Shown here: one piece after another, positions 17,295 to 26,043 of the stretch | Layout of the letters: each line of letters begins with the position of its first letter | Position numbering within the stretch: position 1 is the stretch's first letter | Source of the DNA: Sphingobacterium yanglingense | GTDB lineage: Bacteria; Bacteroidota; Bacteroidia; Sphingobacteriales; Sphingobacteriaceae | Direction: 5' to 3' | Assembly (NCBI RefSeq): GCF_004363245.1 | Contig: NZ_SNYV01000016.1 | Coordinates: 124,001 to 188,000, forward strand | Length of the DNA stretch: 64,000 bases | Translations under genes and position numbers: made by a program | Notes under the pieces: generated by a model | Databases searched by the model: none | The model's input: only the letters and a program-made list of their open reading frames with translations | Told to the model about the DNA's origin: nothing

Positions 17295-19359
17295 TAACGA
17301 AATCATGATCAAACATGATGACGAGTATAGCCTTCACAAAGATAAAGAGGCTGTGCGAGCTTATTTCCTGGAATATGTAAACAAAAACACTGTTTTCTTC
17401 TATAATTTAAAGGAGAAAATAGATTATTTAGTAGAACATAACTACTACATAAATTTCTATCAATGGTTTACATTCGAAGAAATGGAAGAGGTATTTAACT
17501 ATGTATATGCCAAAAAATTCCGTTTCGAGTCCTTTATGGCAGCATTTAAATTTTTCCAAAGTTATGCATTAAGGGATGATTCGGGTGAAAAATTCTTAGA
17601 ACGTTACGAAGACCGTGTTGTGGCTGTTTCGTTGTTTTTAGCTCGCGAAGAAGGCGTAAAAAAAGCAATCGAATACGCTGAAATCATGATCAATCAAGAA
17701 TATCAGCCTGCTACCCCGACTTTCTTGAATGCTGGAAAAAAACGCTCTGGCGAATTGGTTTCTTGTTTCTTGGATGAAATCGGAGACAACTTGAATGGTA
17801 TAGGCTATGCTGTTGATTCGGCAATGAAATTATCTTCTATAGGAGGAGGCGTTTCCTTCAATATCTCAAAAATACGTGGCCGTAGTGAAGCGATAAAAGG
17901 TGTTGATGGACGGGCTGGAGGTGTATTGCCAATCATGAAAATCATGGAGGATACTTTCTCCTACGCTAACCAATTGGGACAACGTCCTGGTGCGGGTGCT
18001 GTATACCTAAATATCTTCCACTCGGATATTGAAGAGTTCTTAGACTGTAAAAAGATAAACGTAGACGAGAAAGTACGTATCAAATCACTTTCTATAGGTA
18101 TTATCATACCAGATAAGTTTATGGAACTTGCAGAAAAAGACGAGCCGGCATATTTGATCTACCCGCACACGGTAGTACAAGAGTACGGTCAATATCTAGA
18201 TGAAATGGATATGGACTTGATGTACGATGAGTTGATTACAAATCCGAATGTAAAGAAAAAGAAAATCAACGCGCGTCACATGCTGGTAAAGATTGCCCAG
18301 ACACAAAAAGAGTCGGGGTACCCTTACATTTTCTTCAAAGAAAACACGAATAAAGAGCATGCTTTGAATGGCTTAGGTAAAGTTAAATTCTCTAACCTAT
18401 GTACAGAAATCATGCAGATATCTGAAGTATCTGATATCAATATCTATGGCAAAGAGGATACTATCCGTTATGGTATATCTTGTAACCTCGGCTCATTGAA
18501 CATAGCGACTGTAATGGACAATAAACGTATAAAAGAAACTGTAAAAACAGCGATGCGTGCACTTACGGTAGTAACAGATGTAACGGATATCGAGATGGTT
18601 CCTTCAATTGCTAAAGCAAACCGTGAATTGCACTCGGTAGGTTTAGGAGCCATGAATCTACATGGATTCTTAGCAAAGAGCTTCATCATGTATGAATCAC
18701 ATGAAGCGTTAGACTTTGCAAATACCTTTTTCATGATGATGAATTACTACTCGTTAGAAGCATCTATGGAGATTGCAAAAGAACGTGGTAGAACATTCGT
18801 CGGTTTTGAGAAATCAGCATACGCAGATGGAACCTATTTTGACAAATATCTAAATAGAGATTATCTTCCGACAACCGACAAGGTGAAAGAACTCTTCGAC
18901 GGCATACATGTGCCTACTATCGAGGATTGGCAAAATCTGAAAGCACAGGTTGCTGAACATGGAATATACCATGCATATCGTTTAGCAATTGCTCCGAACC
19001 AGTCTACTTCATACATTATGAACGCGACTGCTTCTGTGATGCCTATTGTGGACATCATTGAGGTGCGCGAATATGGAGATAGTACGACTTATTATCCGAT
19101 GCCATATTTGACCAATGATAATTATTTCTATTTCAAATCGGCATACGACATGGATCAAATGAAGGTTTTGAAGCTGATTTCAGTTATTCAACGTCACATC
19201 GATCAAGGGGTCTCTACAATTCTTCATACGAACTCAAAGGATAGTACACGCGATTTGGCAAAGTATTATATCTATGCACATAAATTAGGTCTGAAATCAT
19301 TATACTATACACGTACCCGAAAATCAACCATCGAAGAGTGTATCTCTTGTTCAGCTTAA
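17254..19359 (+). CDS. nrdE: Class Ib ribonucleotide reductase, catalytic subunit
   Basis: Reduces ribonucleoside diphosphates to deoxy forms. At 701 residues it is the short class Ib alpha subunit without an N-terminal ATP-cone. Active-site residues are Cys171 (ELVSCFL), Asn381/Cys383/Glu385 (SNLCTEI), Cys410 (SCNLGSLN), a YY pair in KSLYYTRTRK for radical transfer, and the swinging C-terminal pair Cys696/Cys699. The start at 17254, overlapping nrdI by 41 bases, is favoured because NWILLNNEIMI matches the Bacillus NrdE N-terminus. A second Met at 17305 would remove this. The substrate loop reads APNQSTSY, where many relatives have APTGSxS. Confidence 0.95.
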   Translation: MIANEVAKNWILLNNEIMIKHDDEYSLHKDKEAVRAYFLEYVNKNTVFFYNLKEKIDYLVEHNYYINFYQWFTFEEMEEVFNYVYAKKFRFESFMAAFKFFQSYALRDDSGEKFLERYEDRVVAVSLFLAREEGVKKAIEYAEIMINQEYQPATPTFLNAGKKRSGELVSCFLDEIGDNLNGIGYAVDSAMKLSSIGGGVSFNISKIRGRSEAIKGVDGRAGGVLPIMKIMEDTFSYANQLGQRPGAGAVYLNIFHSDIEEFLDCKKINVDEKVRIKSLSIGIIIPDKFMELAEKDEPAYLIYPHTVVQEYGQYLDEMDMDLMYDELITNPNVKKKKINARHMLVKIAQTQKESGYPYIFFKENTNKEHALNGLGKVKFSNLCTEIMQISEVSDINIYGKEDTIRYGISCNLGSLNIATVMDNKRIKETVKTAMRALTVVTDVTDIEMVPSIAKANRELHSVGLGAMNLHGFLAKSFIMYESHEALDFANTFFMMMNYYSLEASMEIAKERGRTFVGFEKSAYADGTYFDKYLNRDYLPTTDKVKELFDGIHVPTIEDWQNLKAQVAEHGIYHAYRLAIAPNQSTSYIMNATASVMPIVDIIEVREYGDSTTYYPMPYLTNDNYFYFKSAYDMDQMKVLKLISVIQRHIDQGVSTILHTNSKDSTRDLAKYYIYAHKLGLKSLYYTRTRKSTIEECISCSA

Positions 19360-19390
19360 TAGACATCAGAATTGAGATAATACATATAAG

Positions 19391-19427
19391 TCAGGAGAAT
19401 TTTTGAATAACACTTCTCCTGATTTTT
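19391..19427 (+). terminator. Terminator-like hairpin between nrdE and nrdF
   Basis: TCAGGAGAA (19391-19399) pairs perfectly with TTCTCCTGA (19414-19422) and is followed by TTTTT. It lies inside an operon whose two products act as a complex, so it may be a partial terminator or mark separate transcription of nrdF. Confidence 0.75.
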
Positions 19428-19434
19428 ACCTTTT

Positions 19435-19466
19435 AACCGAGCTTTAGCGAGCTCATCGTTGATAAT
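19435..19466 (+). repeat. Leader element copy 1 (upstream of nrdF)
   Basis: A 32-base element AACCGAGCTT-TA-GCGAGCTC-ATCG-TT-GATAAT ends 20 bases before the nrdF start. Its core can fold as GAGCT/AGCTC. A second copy, in the same orientation relative to the gene, lies upstream of proC (29945-29974, minus strand). The two agree at 28 of 30 aligned positions apart from a TA insertion in the loop here. Confidence 0.75.
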
Positions 19467-19486
19467 TCTTACTTTTTAATTAGTAC

Positions 19487-20473
19487 ATGAACAAACAATT
19501 TACAGCCGTCAACTGGAATACACCTGATAATGATTATGCCCTCATGTTCTGGGAGCAGAATATCAAACAGTTCTGGATTGACACCGAATATATCCCCTCC
19601 AAAGACATCGATAGCTGGAAAGGCTTAAGCTGGGACATGAAAGAGTGTTATAAAAAGGCACTTGGAGGATTGACTTTGTTGGATACATTACAAAGTCATA
19701 CCGGTATGCCTAAGATTATAGACCATATCGACTCGTTACAGAATAAAGCAGTGCTTTCATATATGTGTATGATGGAAGCAATACATGCCAAGTCATACTC
19801 GACCATATTCACTACGGTATCTACGACCAATGAAATCAATGATGTATTTGGTTGGGTATCGCAGAACAAGTTCTTACAGTTTAAAGCGAATACTATTGAT
19901 AGTTACTATCGTGGTATAGACAAGCAAAATCCTACAGATGAGGAGCTATTTATGGCCTTGGCTGCCTCTGTTCTGTTGGAATCTTTCCTATTTTACTCAG
20001 GCTTCTTTTTACCACTATGGTTATGTGGACAGGGACAAATGGTCGCTTCTGCAGATATTATTAAAAAAATCGTTGCTGACGAATCCATACACGGTGTATT
20101 TGTCGGGCTGATGGCGCAAGAAGTATTTGCAAAATTGCCAAACAAAGAAGAAGTAAAACAACGTTTCTTAAATCTTCTTAACGAGCTTTATGAAAACGAA
20201 ATCAAGTATACAGAAGAGCTTTATACGGTGGTAGGATTGACTTCTGAAGTAAAAGAATACGTTCGCTACAACGGAAACAAAGCATTGATGAACCTTGGTT
20301 TTGATCCTATTTTTGAAGTAAAACAGGTTAACCCTATTGTATTGAACGGATTAAATACGGAAACAACACAACACGACTTCTTCTCGAAGAAATCAACAAA
20401 CTATGAGAAATCGATGGAAATCGTTCATCTAAAACATGAAGATTTTGAAATGGATGCGACAGTAAATATCTAA
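19487..20473 (+). CDS. nrdF: Class Ib ribonucleotide reductase, radical subunit
   Basis: Houses the dimetal-tyrosyl radical that starts catalysis in NrdE. Metal ligands are read as Asp66 (TLLDTLQ), Glu97 and His100 (MMEAIHAKSY), Glu165 (LLESFLF), Glu199 and His202 (DESIHGV), with the radical tyrosine at Tyr104. The 328 residues and the sequence style are those of Firmicutes-type NrdF. It is separated from nrdE by 127 bases that hold a terminator-like hairpin and the repeated leader element. Confidence 0.95.
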   Translation: MNKQFTAVNWNTPDNDYALMFWEQNIKQFWIDTEYIPSKDIDSWKGLSWDMKECYKKALGGLTLLDTLQSHTGMPKIIDHIDSLQNKAVLSYMCMMEAIHAKSYSTIFTTVSTTNEINDVFGWVSQNKFLQFKANTIDSYYRGIDKQNPTDEELFMALAASVLLESFLFYSGFFLPLWLCGQGQMVASADIIKKIVADESIHGVFVGLMAQEVFAKLPNKEEVKQRFLNLLNELYENEIKYTEELYTVVGLTSEVKEYVRYNGNKALMNLGFDPIFEVKQVNPIVLNGLNTETTQHDFFSKKSTNYEKSMEIVHLKHEDFEMDATVNI

Positions 20474-20495
20474 CCGTCGTTTATCCCTATAAAAG

Positions 20496-20523
20496 AAAGG
20501 CCTCGATCTAGATCGAGGCCTTT
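20496..20523. terminator. Bidirectional terminator, nrdF / GMC oxidoreductase
   Basis: Perfect 28-base palindrome with arm AAAGGCCTCGATCT, flanked by A/T runs on both sides. It lies between two convergent genes. Confidence 0.9.
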
Positions 20524-20540
20524 TCTTATATAAAAAATAG

Positions 20541-22256
20541 TTATAGATTTCCTTTTTTCATCTCACTGACAGCGTAATCAACAGATCGAGCGGAAAAGGC
20601 CATATAGGTCAAAGAAGGGTTCTGTGTCGAAGTAGACGTCATACAGGCTCCGTCTGTCACAAACACATTTGGCACTGCATGCATTTGATTCCATTTATTC
20701 AAGACAGAGGTCTTCGCATCATGCCCCATACGTACACCACCCATCTCATGGATGTCCAGGCCAGGAGCCTGCCAAGCTTCATCTCTCCGGATATTACTAA
20801 AGCCAGCGACCTTGAACATCTCTTCCATTGTGTCAAGATAATCTTTTTTCATCTTATGATCATTCTCATCGTAATCTATCGAAATCTTTAGTAATGGGAC
20901 TCCCCAATCGTCCTTTTTATCTTTATCCAATGCGACGTAACTCTCCGCTTTTGGAATAGTCTCTCCCATCATGTGGGATCCAACCCCCCAATTACCTAGC
21001 TTTGGATTTAACAAGGAAGTCTTCAAGTCCTTTCCCAGTCCAGATTGATCTGCCGATTCAGACCGCCATGCTCCAAAACCAGCAGCATATCCACGCAAAT
21101 AATCTGTCTCTTGCTCGTGTAGATTACGGAAACGTGGTATATATCCTCCTCCAGCAGGATTACGTCCCTCGGTCTTGAAATCTAACAATCCCTCGTACTC
21201 AGCATAAACACGTGCGTTATAATTGTGAAAAGCTACATACTTGCCTAAGGTCTCACTATCATTGCCCAAACCATTCGGGAAGCGATTAGAAGTCGAATTT
21301 AAGAGTATCAGGTTGGTATTTATCGCGGCAGCATTTACAAAAATTATTCGAGCATAGAACTCGATTTCCTCTTTTGTATTACGATCGATTACTTTAACAC
21401 CTATGGCACGCCCCTTGCCCTCATCATATAGAATAGAATGCACAACGGAGTCTGGCCGTAAAGTCATTTTACCGGTTTTTGCAGCCCAGGGCAATGTTGA
21501 TGAATTGGAACTAAAATATCCTCCAAAAGGACAGCCTCTTTGACAAAGTGTGCGGTTCTGACACTGTGTCCTCCCCTGTTGAATATGTATCGGTTGTGGT
21601 TGGGATATATGAGCACATCGAGCTGATATGACCTTTCGGCCAGGGTATTTCCCTTCAATGGACTGCTTAAAATACTTTTCTACGACATTGAGCGGATAAC
21701 CAGGTAAGAACTCGCCATCGGGCAATTCGGGCAGGCCATCTCTATCTCCTGCAATACCTGCAAATCGCTCCACATGATCATACCAAGACTTTAAATCCGC
21801 GTAACGGATGGGCCAATCTACGGCAAACCCATCACGGGCAGGCCCTTCGAAATCAAAGTCAGACCAACGCTGTGTCTGTCTAGCCCATAAAAGGGATTTC
21901 CCTCCGACTTGATATCCCCTAATCCAATCGAAAGGCTTATCCTGAATATAAGGATGCTCTTTGTCCTTTACGAAAAAATGAGCCGCATCCTCATGAAAAG
22001 CATAACACTTGCTCACGATAGGGTTCTCTTGCTTCACTTGGTAAGGTAGCTCATTACGGTGTTCAAACTCCCAAGGGTACATATTGGTCGTAGGGTAATC
22101 CTTGATATGTTTGACGTCCCTCCCACGTTCTAAGACCAACGTTTTCAAGCCTCTTTCGCAAAGCTCTTTTGCAGACCAGCCGCCACTGATACCTGAACCA
22201 ATTACAATAGCATCGTAGGTTCTATCTTTCTCCGAATCTATATTTAGGTTTGCCAT
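20541..22256 (-). CDS. GMC-family FAD oxidoreductase (gluconate 2-dehydrogenase large-subunit type)
   Basis: FAD-dependent alcohol or sugar dehydrogenase of 571 residues. The N-terminal Rossmann loop is IVIGSGISGGWSAKEL and the family segment GYQVGGKSLLWA follows near 115. The C-terminal catalytic region has HEMGGVRMGHD and TQNPSLTYMA. Four cysteines in QCQNRTLCQRGCPFGGYF resemble a cluster seen in the gluconate-dehydrogenase group. There is no signal peptide of its own. Its neighbour (22262-22738) has a Tat signal, so the pair is probably exported folded together. The substrate cannot be told from sequence, and no cytochrome subunit is adjacent. Confidence 0.88.
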   Translation of the reverse strand: MANLNIDSEKDRTYDAIVIGSGISGGWSAKELCERGLKTLVLERGRDVKHIKDYPTTNMYPWEFEHRNELPYQVKQENPIVSKCYAFHEDAAHFFVKDKEHPYIQDKPFDWIRGYQVGGKSLLWARQTQRWSDFDFEGPARDGFAVDWPIRYADLKSWYDHVERFAGIAGDRDGLPELPDGEFLPGYPLNVVEKYFKQSIEGKYPGRKVISARCAHISQPQPIHIQQGRTQCQNRTLCQRGCPFGGYFSSNSSTLPWAAKTGKMTLRPDSVVHSILYDEGKGRAIGVKVIDRNTKEEIEFYARIIFVNAAAINTNLILLNSTSNRFPNGLGNDSETLGKYVAFHNYNARVYAEYEGLLDFKTEGRNPAGGGYIPRFRNLHEQETDYLRGYAAGFGAWRSESADQSGLGKDLKTSLLNPKLGNWGVGSHMMGETIPKAESYVALDKDKKDDWGVPLLKISIDYDENDHKMKKDYLDTMEEMFKVAGFSNIRRDEAWQAPGLDIHEMGGVRMGHDAKTSVLNKWNQMHAVPNVFVTDGACMTSTSTQNPSLTYMAFSARSVDYAVSEMKKGNL

Positions 22257-22261
22257 ATTTT

Positions 22262-22738
22262 CTATACAATAACTTTTACAGCTCCATCGTAACGACCGGG
22301 AACTAATTCGTAAACTAACTTATTTTTCATGACATACTCCGAGTTGAGATACCCCTGCAATGTTCGCTTTTTTAGGATACTGAAGAAAACATCTTCCTTT
22401 AATGTCTGTAAATAAGCTAAGCGCTCGACTTCGGTTTTCAAATCCGCTTTCCGAGCTTGTTCCAATCCATTGATAAAAGCCTCTTGATCTTCGGGGCTAT
22501 GACAATCGTCCAACATCTTCATTACAAAAAGATGTAGATTCAAATCCTTTGCTCCTGGCGAATCGGTCTTCGGAATAATAGCTTCGACTAAATCACCGAT
22601 AAGCGCTTCGTCGTCAGCAGACAGTTTGACATGCCGTAGCTCAATAGACGCACTATCGCCCCCTCCATTACAGGAAGACGCGATCATAAGCCCCCCTGCT
22701 ACGATAAAGAGTTGTTTTATTGCTGTTCTTCTATTCAT
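22262..22738 (-). CDS. Gluconate 2-dehydrogenase subunit 3 family protein, Tat lipoprotein
   Basis: A 158-residue small subunit. The N-terminus NRRTAIKQLFIVAGGLMIA has a twin arginine and hydrophobic core, then a lipobox-like IASSC, so the mature protein is likely a periplasm-facing lipoprotein. The helical body (DDEALIGDLVEAIIPKTDSPGA) is typical of the gluconate_2-dh3 family. It lies 5 bases before the GMC gene and probably carries that subunit across the membrane by hitch-hiking. Confidence 0.85.
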   Translation of the reverse strand: MNRRTAIKQLFIVAGGLMIASSCNGGGDSASIELRHVKLSADDEALIGDLVEAIIPKTDSPGAKDLNLHLFVMKMLDDCHSPEDQEAFINGLEQARKADLKTEVERLAYLQTLKEDVFFSILKKRTLQGYLNSEYVMKNKLVYELVPGRYDGAVKVIV

Positions 22739-23174
22739 AATATTGAAACGTAGAATCTAATTTAAGTATTTTTATCAGAAAAACGTTTTAGCAAATAGAG
22801 TTTAATACACTTCTCTAAACTTACAAATCAGAAAATGTTACCCCAAGAAGCTTCTATTGGATATAAAATCATTTTTGGTTAAGTTTGTTTAAATAGATGT
22901 TCTAAAAAATATACATTAATTGTAATGTGAAATACCCGATAACTAAATATCGGTAACACATGCCAACTTGTAAAATAATATGCGCATGATAGCAAACACA
23001 AACGACTGCGAAATAGTAAACATACCATCCTTAATAAAAAAATATAACGTCATATCAGCTATCCTTGCCAAGGAAACTATAGAGAAAAGAGCTTTAGAAA
23101 AAATAATCGAAACAAGTTTATAACAACAAAGTACAAATCGATCTGCCAACCGACAGAGCATAAATACTATATAT
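22739..23174. other. Gene-poor divergent spacer
   Basis: This 436-base AT-rich stretch lies between the divergent subunit-3 gene and the FAH-family gene. Apart from a possible 47-codon ORF (22980-23123), I see no gene, terminator or clear TAnnTTTG promoter. CCGATAACTAAATATCGG near 22937 is a small hairpin. Confidence 0.5.
22980..23123 (+). CDS. Possible small protein, 47 residues
   Basis: ATG to TAA, 47 codons. The product is half amphipathic helix: it starts MRMIANTNDCEIVNIPSLI and ends with a charged segment (ETIEKRALEKIIETSL) with plausible heptad spacing. No Shine-Dalgarno site is seen, but this organism rarely uses one. It is too short for family recognition. It could be a real small protein, the tail of a decayed gene, or chance. 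It lies 51 bases before the FAH-family gene on the same strand. Confidence 0.3.
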   Translation: MRMIANTNDCEIVNIPSLIKKYNVISAILAKETIEKRALEKIIETSL

Positions 23175-23786
23175 ATGAAAATAATAGCAGTAGGCCGTAA
23201 CTATATTGATCATGCCAAAGAATTAGACAATCCTGTACCCGATCAACCTGTCATATTTTTAAAACCTGATACCGCGGTACTCAAAGACAACAAAGACTTT
23301 TATATTCCTGAGTTTTCAAAAGATATTCACTATGAGTGTGAACTTGTCGTCCGTATATGTAATGAAGGCAAACACGTTTCTAAAAAATTTGCTCATAAAT
23401 ACTATGATGCCATTGGTCTTGGTATTGACTTTACGGCACGTGACTTACAAACACAACTCAAGTCAAAAGGGCTACCTTGGGAACTCGCAAAAGCCTTTGA
23501 CCACTCGGCTGTAGTAAGTCCACTTATACCAAAAGAGGAATTTGAGGACCTGAGTGCCATTAAATTCTCCTTAACCAAAAATGGTGAAGTGGTACAGTCC
23601 GGTAATACGGCTGACATGATTTTCGACATCGACACCTTAATAACATTTATATCTGGATACATTACTCTACGCAAAGGTGATTTAATATACACAGGAACCC
23701 CTGCTGGCGTAGGCCCGGTAATCATTGGAGACAAACTAGAAGGATTTATAGAAGACAGACCGATGTTCTCTACACATATCAAATAA
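23175..23786 (+). CDS. Fumarylacetoacetate hydrolase-family protein (acylpyruvase-like)
   Basis: A 203-residue single FAH domain. The metal-binding acids are in HYECELVVRI and the following IDFTARDLQ, and the substrate loop GLPWELAKAFDHSA is typical of FAHD1/YcgM-type hydrolases or oxaloacetate decarboxylases. It begins GRNYIDHAKEL, the usual start of the short family. It cleaves or decarboxylates small 2,4-diketo or 2-oxo acids; the exact substrate is unknown. The M23 peptidase starts five bases later. Confidence 0.88.
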   Translation: MKIIAVGRNYIDHAKELDNPVPDQPVIFLKPDTAVLKDNKDFYIPEFSKDIHYECELVVRICNEGKHVSKKFAHKYYDAIGLGIDFTARDLQTQLKSKGLPWELAKAFDHSAVVSPLIPKEEFEDLSAIKFSLTKNGEVVQSGNTADMIFDIDTLITFISGYITLRKGDLIYTGTPAGVGPVIIGDKLEGFIEDRPMFSTHIK

Positions 23787-23791
23787 ATAGC

Positions 23792-25516
23792 ATGAGAAAA
23801 ATACCGTATCTGATTCTACTCCTGCTTTTGCAGGCAAGCATATCTATTGGCCAGAATAAGGATATCATTACATCGCGTAACTATCCACAAGGCTATTTTC
23901 GAAACCCATTGAACATCGCAATGGATGCCTCAGGTACATTCGGCGAATTGCGATCGACACACTTTCATGCCGGAGATGACTACCGTACACAACAAAGGAC
24001 AGGACTACCATTGCATGCCGCAGCTGAGGGTTATGTATCCCGTGTACGTGTGCAGATAGGTGGAGGCGGAAATTCGGTCTACATCGATCACCCTAATGGG
24101 TACACGTCTGTATATCTACATATGGAGGATTTCAACGAAGTATTGACGAATATTGTACGAGCAGAACAATATAAACAACAACGCTTTGATGTAGATATAA
24201 CCTTAAATAGGAATCAAGTTGTCATGAGCAAAGGCCTATTAATTGGTCGTGCTGGTAACTCAGGGGGATCTGGAGGTCCGCATCTTCATTTTGAAATAAG
24301 GGATACCAAGAGCCAGAATCCTTTAAATCCTCAATTGTTTGGTTTAAAATTTACCGACAACTTCAAGCCTACAATTAATAGTATCATGCTGTACGATTTG
24401 AATAATTCTTTATTCAACGAACATACACCACGAAAGTCTCTAGCGGTGAAGGCTGTGCGAGCTGGAGAATATACCCTGACTCAAAACACCCCATTATTGG
24501 TCGATGGACAATTTGGTCTCGGAATCAGCGCTGTCAATAGACATAGGGCTGGTGGTTTTCAAAATGGAGTTTATTCTATTGAGTTGCTGATTGACGGGAA
24601 AACTGTATCAACGGTGGTGTTTGAGGAATTGGACTTTAATAGCTCCCGGGGCATACACTCTTATATTGATTACCCCTATTGGAAAAAAACAAAAGTAAAA
24701 ATCCAAAAAAGCTTTAAGGATCCTGGAAATCCTATAGAAATCTTCAAAACACTTCCTGAAAAGAGAGGGTTTGAACTTCAGGAAAAAAAGGTATATGATG
24801 CGAAATATGTTGTGAAAGATGTTGCGGGTAACAGTAGTGAACTGAATTTTAAAATTGAAAGCACAGGAAGCACAAAAAAAGTAGCTTATAAAGCTACTGG
24901 AACACAATTCTTTAAATATGACAAAGTCAATTCCTTTGAGCGTAATGACGTAAAAGTCAACATCCCCTTAAAAGTACTCTATGATGATTTGGATTTCGAA
25001 TACGGTACAGCGTCAACTCCTGCCAATGGATACTCTATGGTGCACAAGATTCATAATAATCTTATTCCTGTATTCCAATCTTACAATCTGGCTATAAAAC
25101 CGACTATCTTACCTACACACCTACAAAGTAAAGCCTTAATAGCATCGTTAGAAAACGGAGCAGAGGGCGGAGGTTTTGAAAATGGTTGGGTATCGGTCAA
25201 TACCCGTAATTTTGGGAACTTCTACGTTGCTGTAGACACGATCGCTCCCGTAATTACTCCGCGCAATCTGACTTCGGGAAAGAATATTGCAGCGCAACGA
25301 AAGATTGATTTTACTATAACAGACAATTTCTCCGGAATACAATCATTTAATGGCTATATCGACGACAAATGGGTACTAATGGAGTACGACTCCAAGAATA
25401 GACATCTATGGCACACATTTGATGCTGCTCTAACAAAAGGAACACATAGCTTCAAACTCGTTGTTCGGGATTGGAAGGACAATGAAAAGGTCTACGAGGC
25501 TAGTTTTATTAAATAA
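23792..25516 (+). CDS. Exported M23 (LytM-type) peptidase
   Basis: A 574-residue protein with a clear signal peptide (LILLLLLQASISIGQ, cleavage near residue 20). The peptidase domain occupies about 35-175. Zn ligands are His59 and Asp63 (HFHAGDD) plus His164-Leu-His166 (GPHLHFE). The long C-terminal part is beta-rich with no recognised domain, perhaps for substrate or envelope binding. LytM enzymes cut peptidoglycan cross-links; since the H-x3-D and HxH ligands are intact, it is probably active. It is probably co-transcribed with the FAH gene. Confidence 0.9.
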   Translation: MRKIPYLILLLLLQASISIGQNKDIITSRNYPQGYFRNPLNIAMDASGTFGELRSTHFHAGDDYRTQQRTGLPLHAAAEGYVSRVRVQIGGGGNSVYIDHPNGYTSVYLHMEDFNEVLTNIVRAEQYKQQRFDVDITLNRNQVVMSKGLLIGRAGNSGGSGGPHLHFEIRDTKSQNPLNPQLFGLKFTDNFKPTINSIMLYDLNNSLFNEHTPRKSLAVKAVRAGEYTLTQNTPLLVDGQFGLGISAVNRHRAGGFQNGVYSIELLIDGKTVSTVVFEELDFNSSRGIHSYIDYPYWKKTKVKIQKSFKDPGNPIEIFKTLPEKRGFELQEKKVYDAKYVVKDVAGNSSELNFKIESTGSTKKVAYKATGTQFFKYDKVNSFERNDVKVNIPLKVLYDDLDFEYGTASTPANGYSMVHKIHNNLIPVFQSYNLAIKPTILPTHLQSKALIASLENGAEGGGFENGWVSVNTRNFGNFYVAVDTIAPVITPRNLTSGKNIAAQRKIDFTITDNFSGIQSFNGYIDDKWVLMEYDSKNRHLWHTFDAALTKGTHSFKLVVRDWKDNEKVYEASFIK

Positions 25517-25558
25517 GATTTCATAATTTAGGTGGTTAGCCTATTTAATATATACGAC

Positions 25559-26017
25559 ATGTCAGAATTGAAAACTGGAGATCAAGCACCCGCGATTCAT
25601 GCGAAGAATCAAAGTGGAGAAATGATAAACCTGTCCGACTACAGTGGAAAAAAGGTCATTTTATATTTTTACCCAAAAGATAACACACCAGGCTGTACTA
25701 CCGAAGCCTGCAACTTTCGAGACAACTATCAATCCCTCTTGGGAAAAGGGTTCGAAATATTGGGGGTAAGTATCGATAGTGAACAGTCTCACCAAAAGTT
25801 CATTAGTAAATTTGAACTTCCTTTCAATTTGCTGGCCGATGAAGATCAGAAGATTGTCAATGATTATGGGGTGTGGGTAGAGAAAAACATGTATGGCAAA
25901 AAGTACATGGGAACAGCCCGAACTACCTTCGTTATTGACGAAAACGGAAAAATAGAACATATCATCAAGAAAGTGGATAACAAGAATGCTTCTCAGCAGA
26001 TTCTTGATTTATATTAG
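25559..26017 (+). CDS. bcp: Peroxiredoxin, Bcp/PrxQ type
   Basis: Thiol peroxidase of 152 residues that reduces hydroperoxides with thioredoxin. The peroxidatic Cys46 sits in NTPGCTTEAC, and the resolving Cys51 is five residues later, the atypical 2-Cys Bcp pattern. A catalytic arginine is in GTARTTFVID. The ATG at 25559 (MSELKTGDQAP) is preferred over a GTG at 25532. It stands between the M23 gene and glyS. Confidence 0.93.
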   Translation: MSELKTGDQAPAIHAKNQSGEMINLSDYSGKKVILYFYPKDNTPGCTTEACNFRDNYQSLLGKGFEILGVSIDSEQSHQKFISKFELPFNLLADEDQKIVNDYGVWVEKNMYGKKYMGTARTTFVIDENGKIEHIIKKVDNKNASQQILDLY

Positions 26018-26037
26018 TTTAATCTTTTATATATTTG
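26004..26037 (+). promoter_or_regulatory. glyS promoter, probably leaderless
   Basis: A -7 box TATATTTG at 26030-26037 has a TTG at 26004-26006 (23-base spacing). The box ends six bases before the glyS ATG, so the start of transcription would be at or within a base or two of the start codon. Confidence 0.6.
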
Positions 26038-26043
26038 CGCCTT

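Noticed and set aside
22943..23161. 72-codon minus-strand frame in the spacer before the FAH gene
   Set aside because: Hydrophobic chance frame antisense to the better-looking 47-codon plus-strand frame; no family features.
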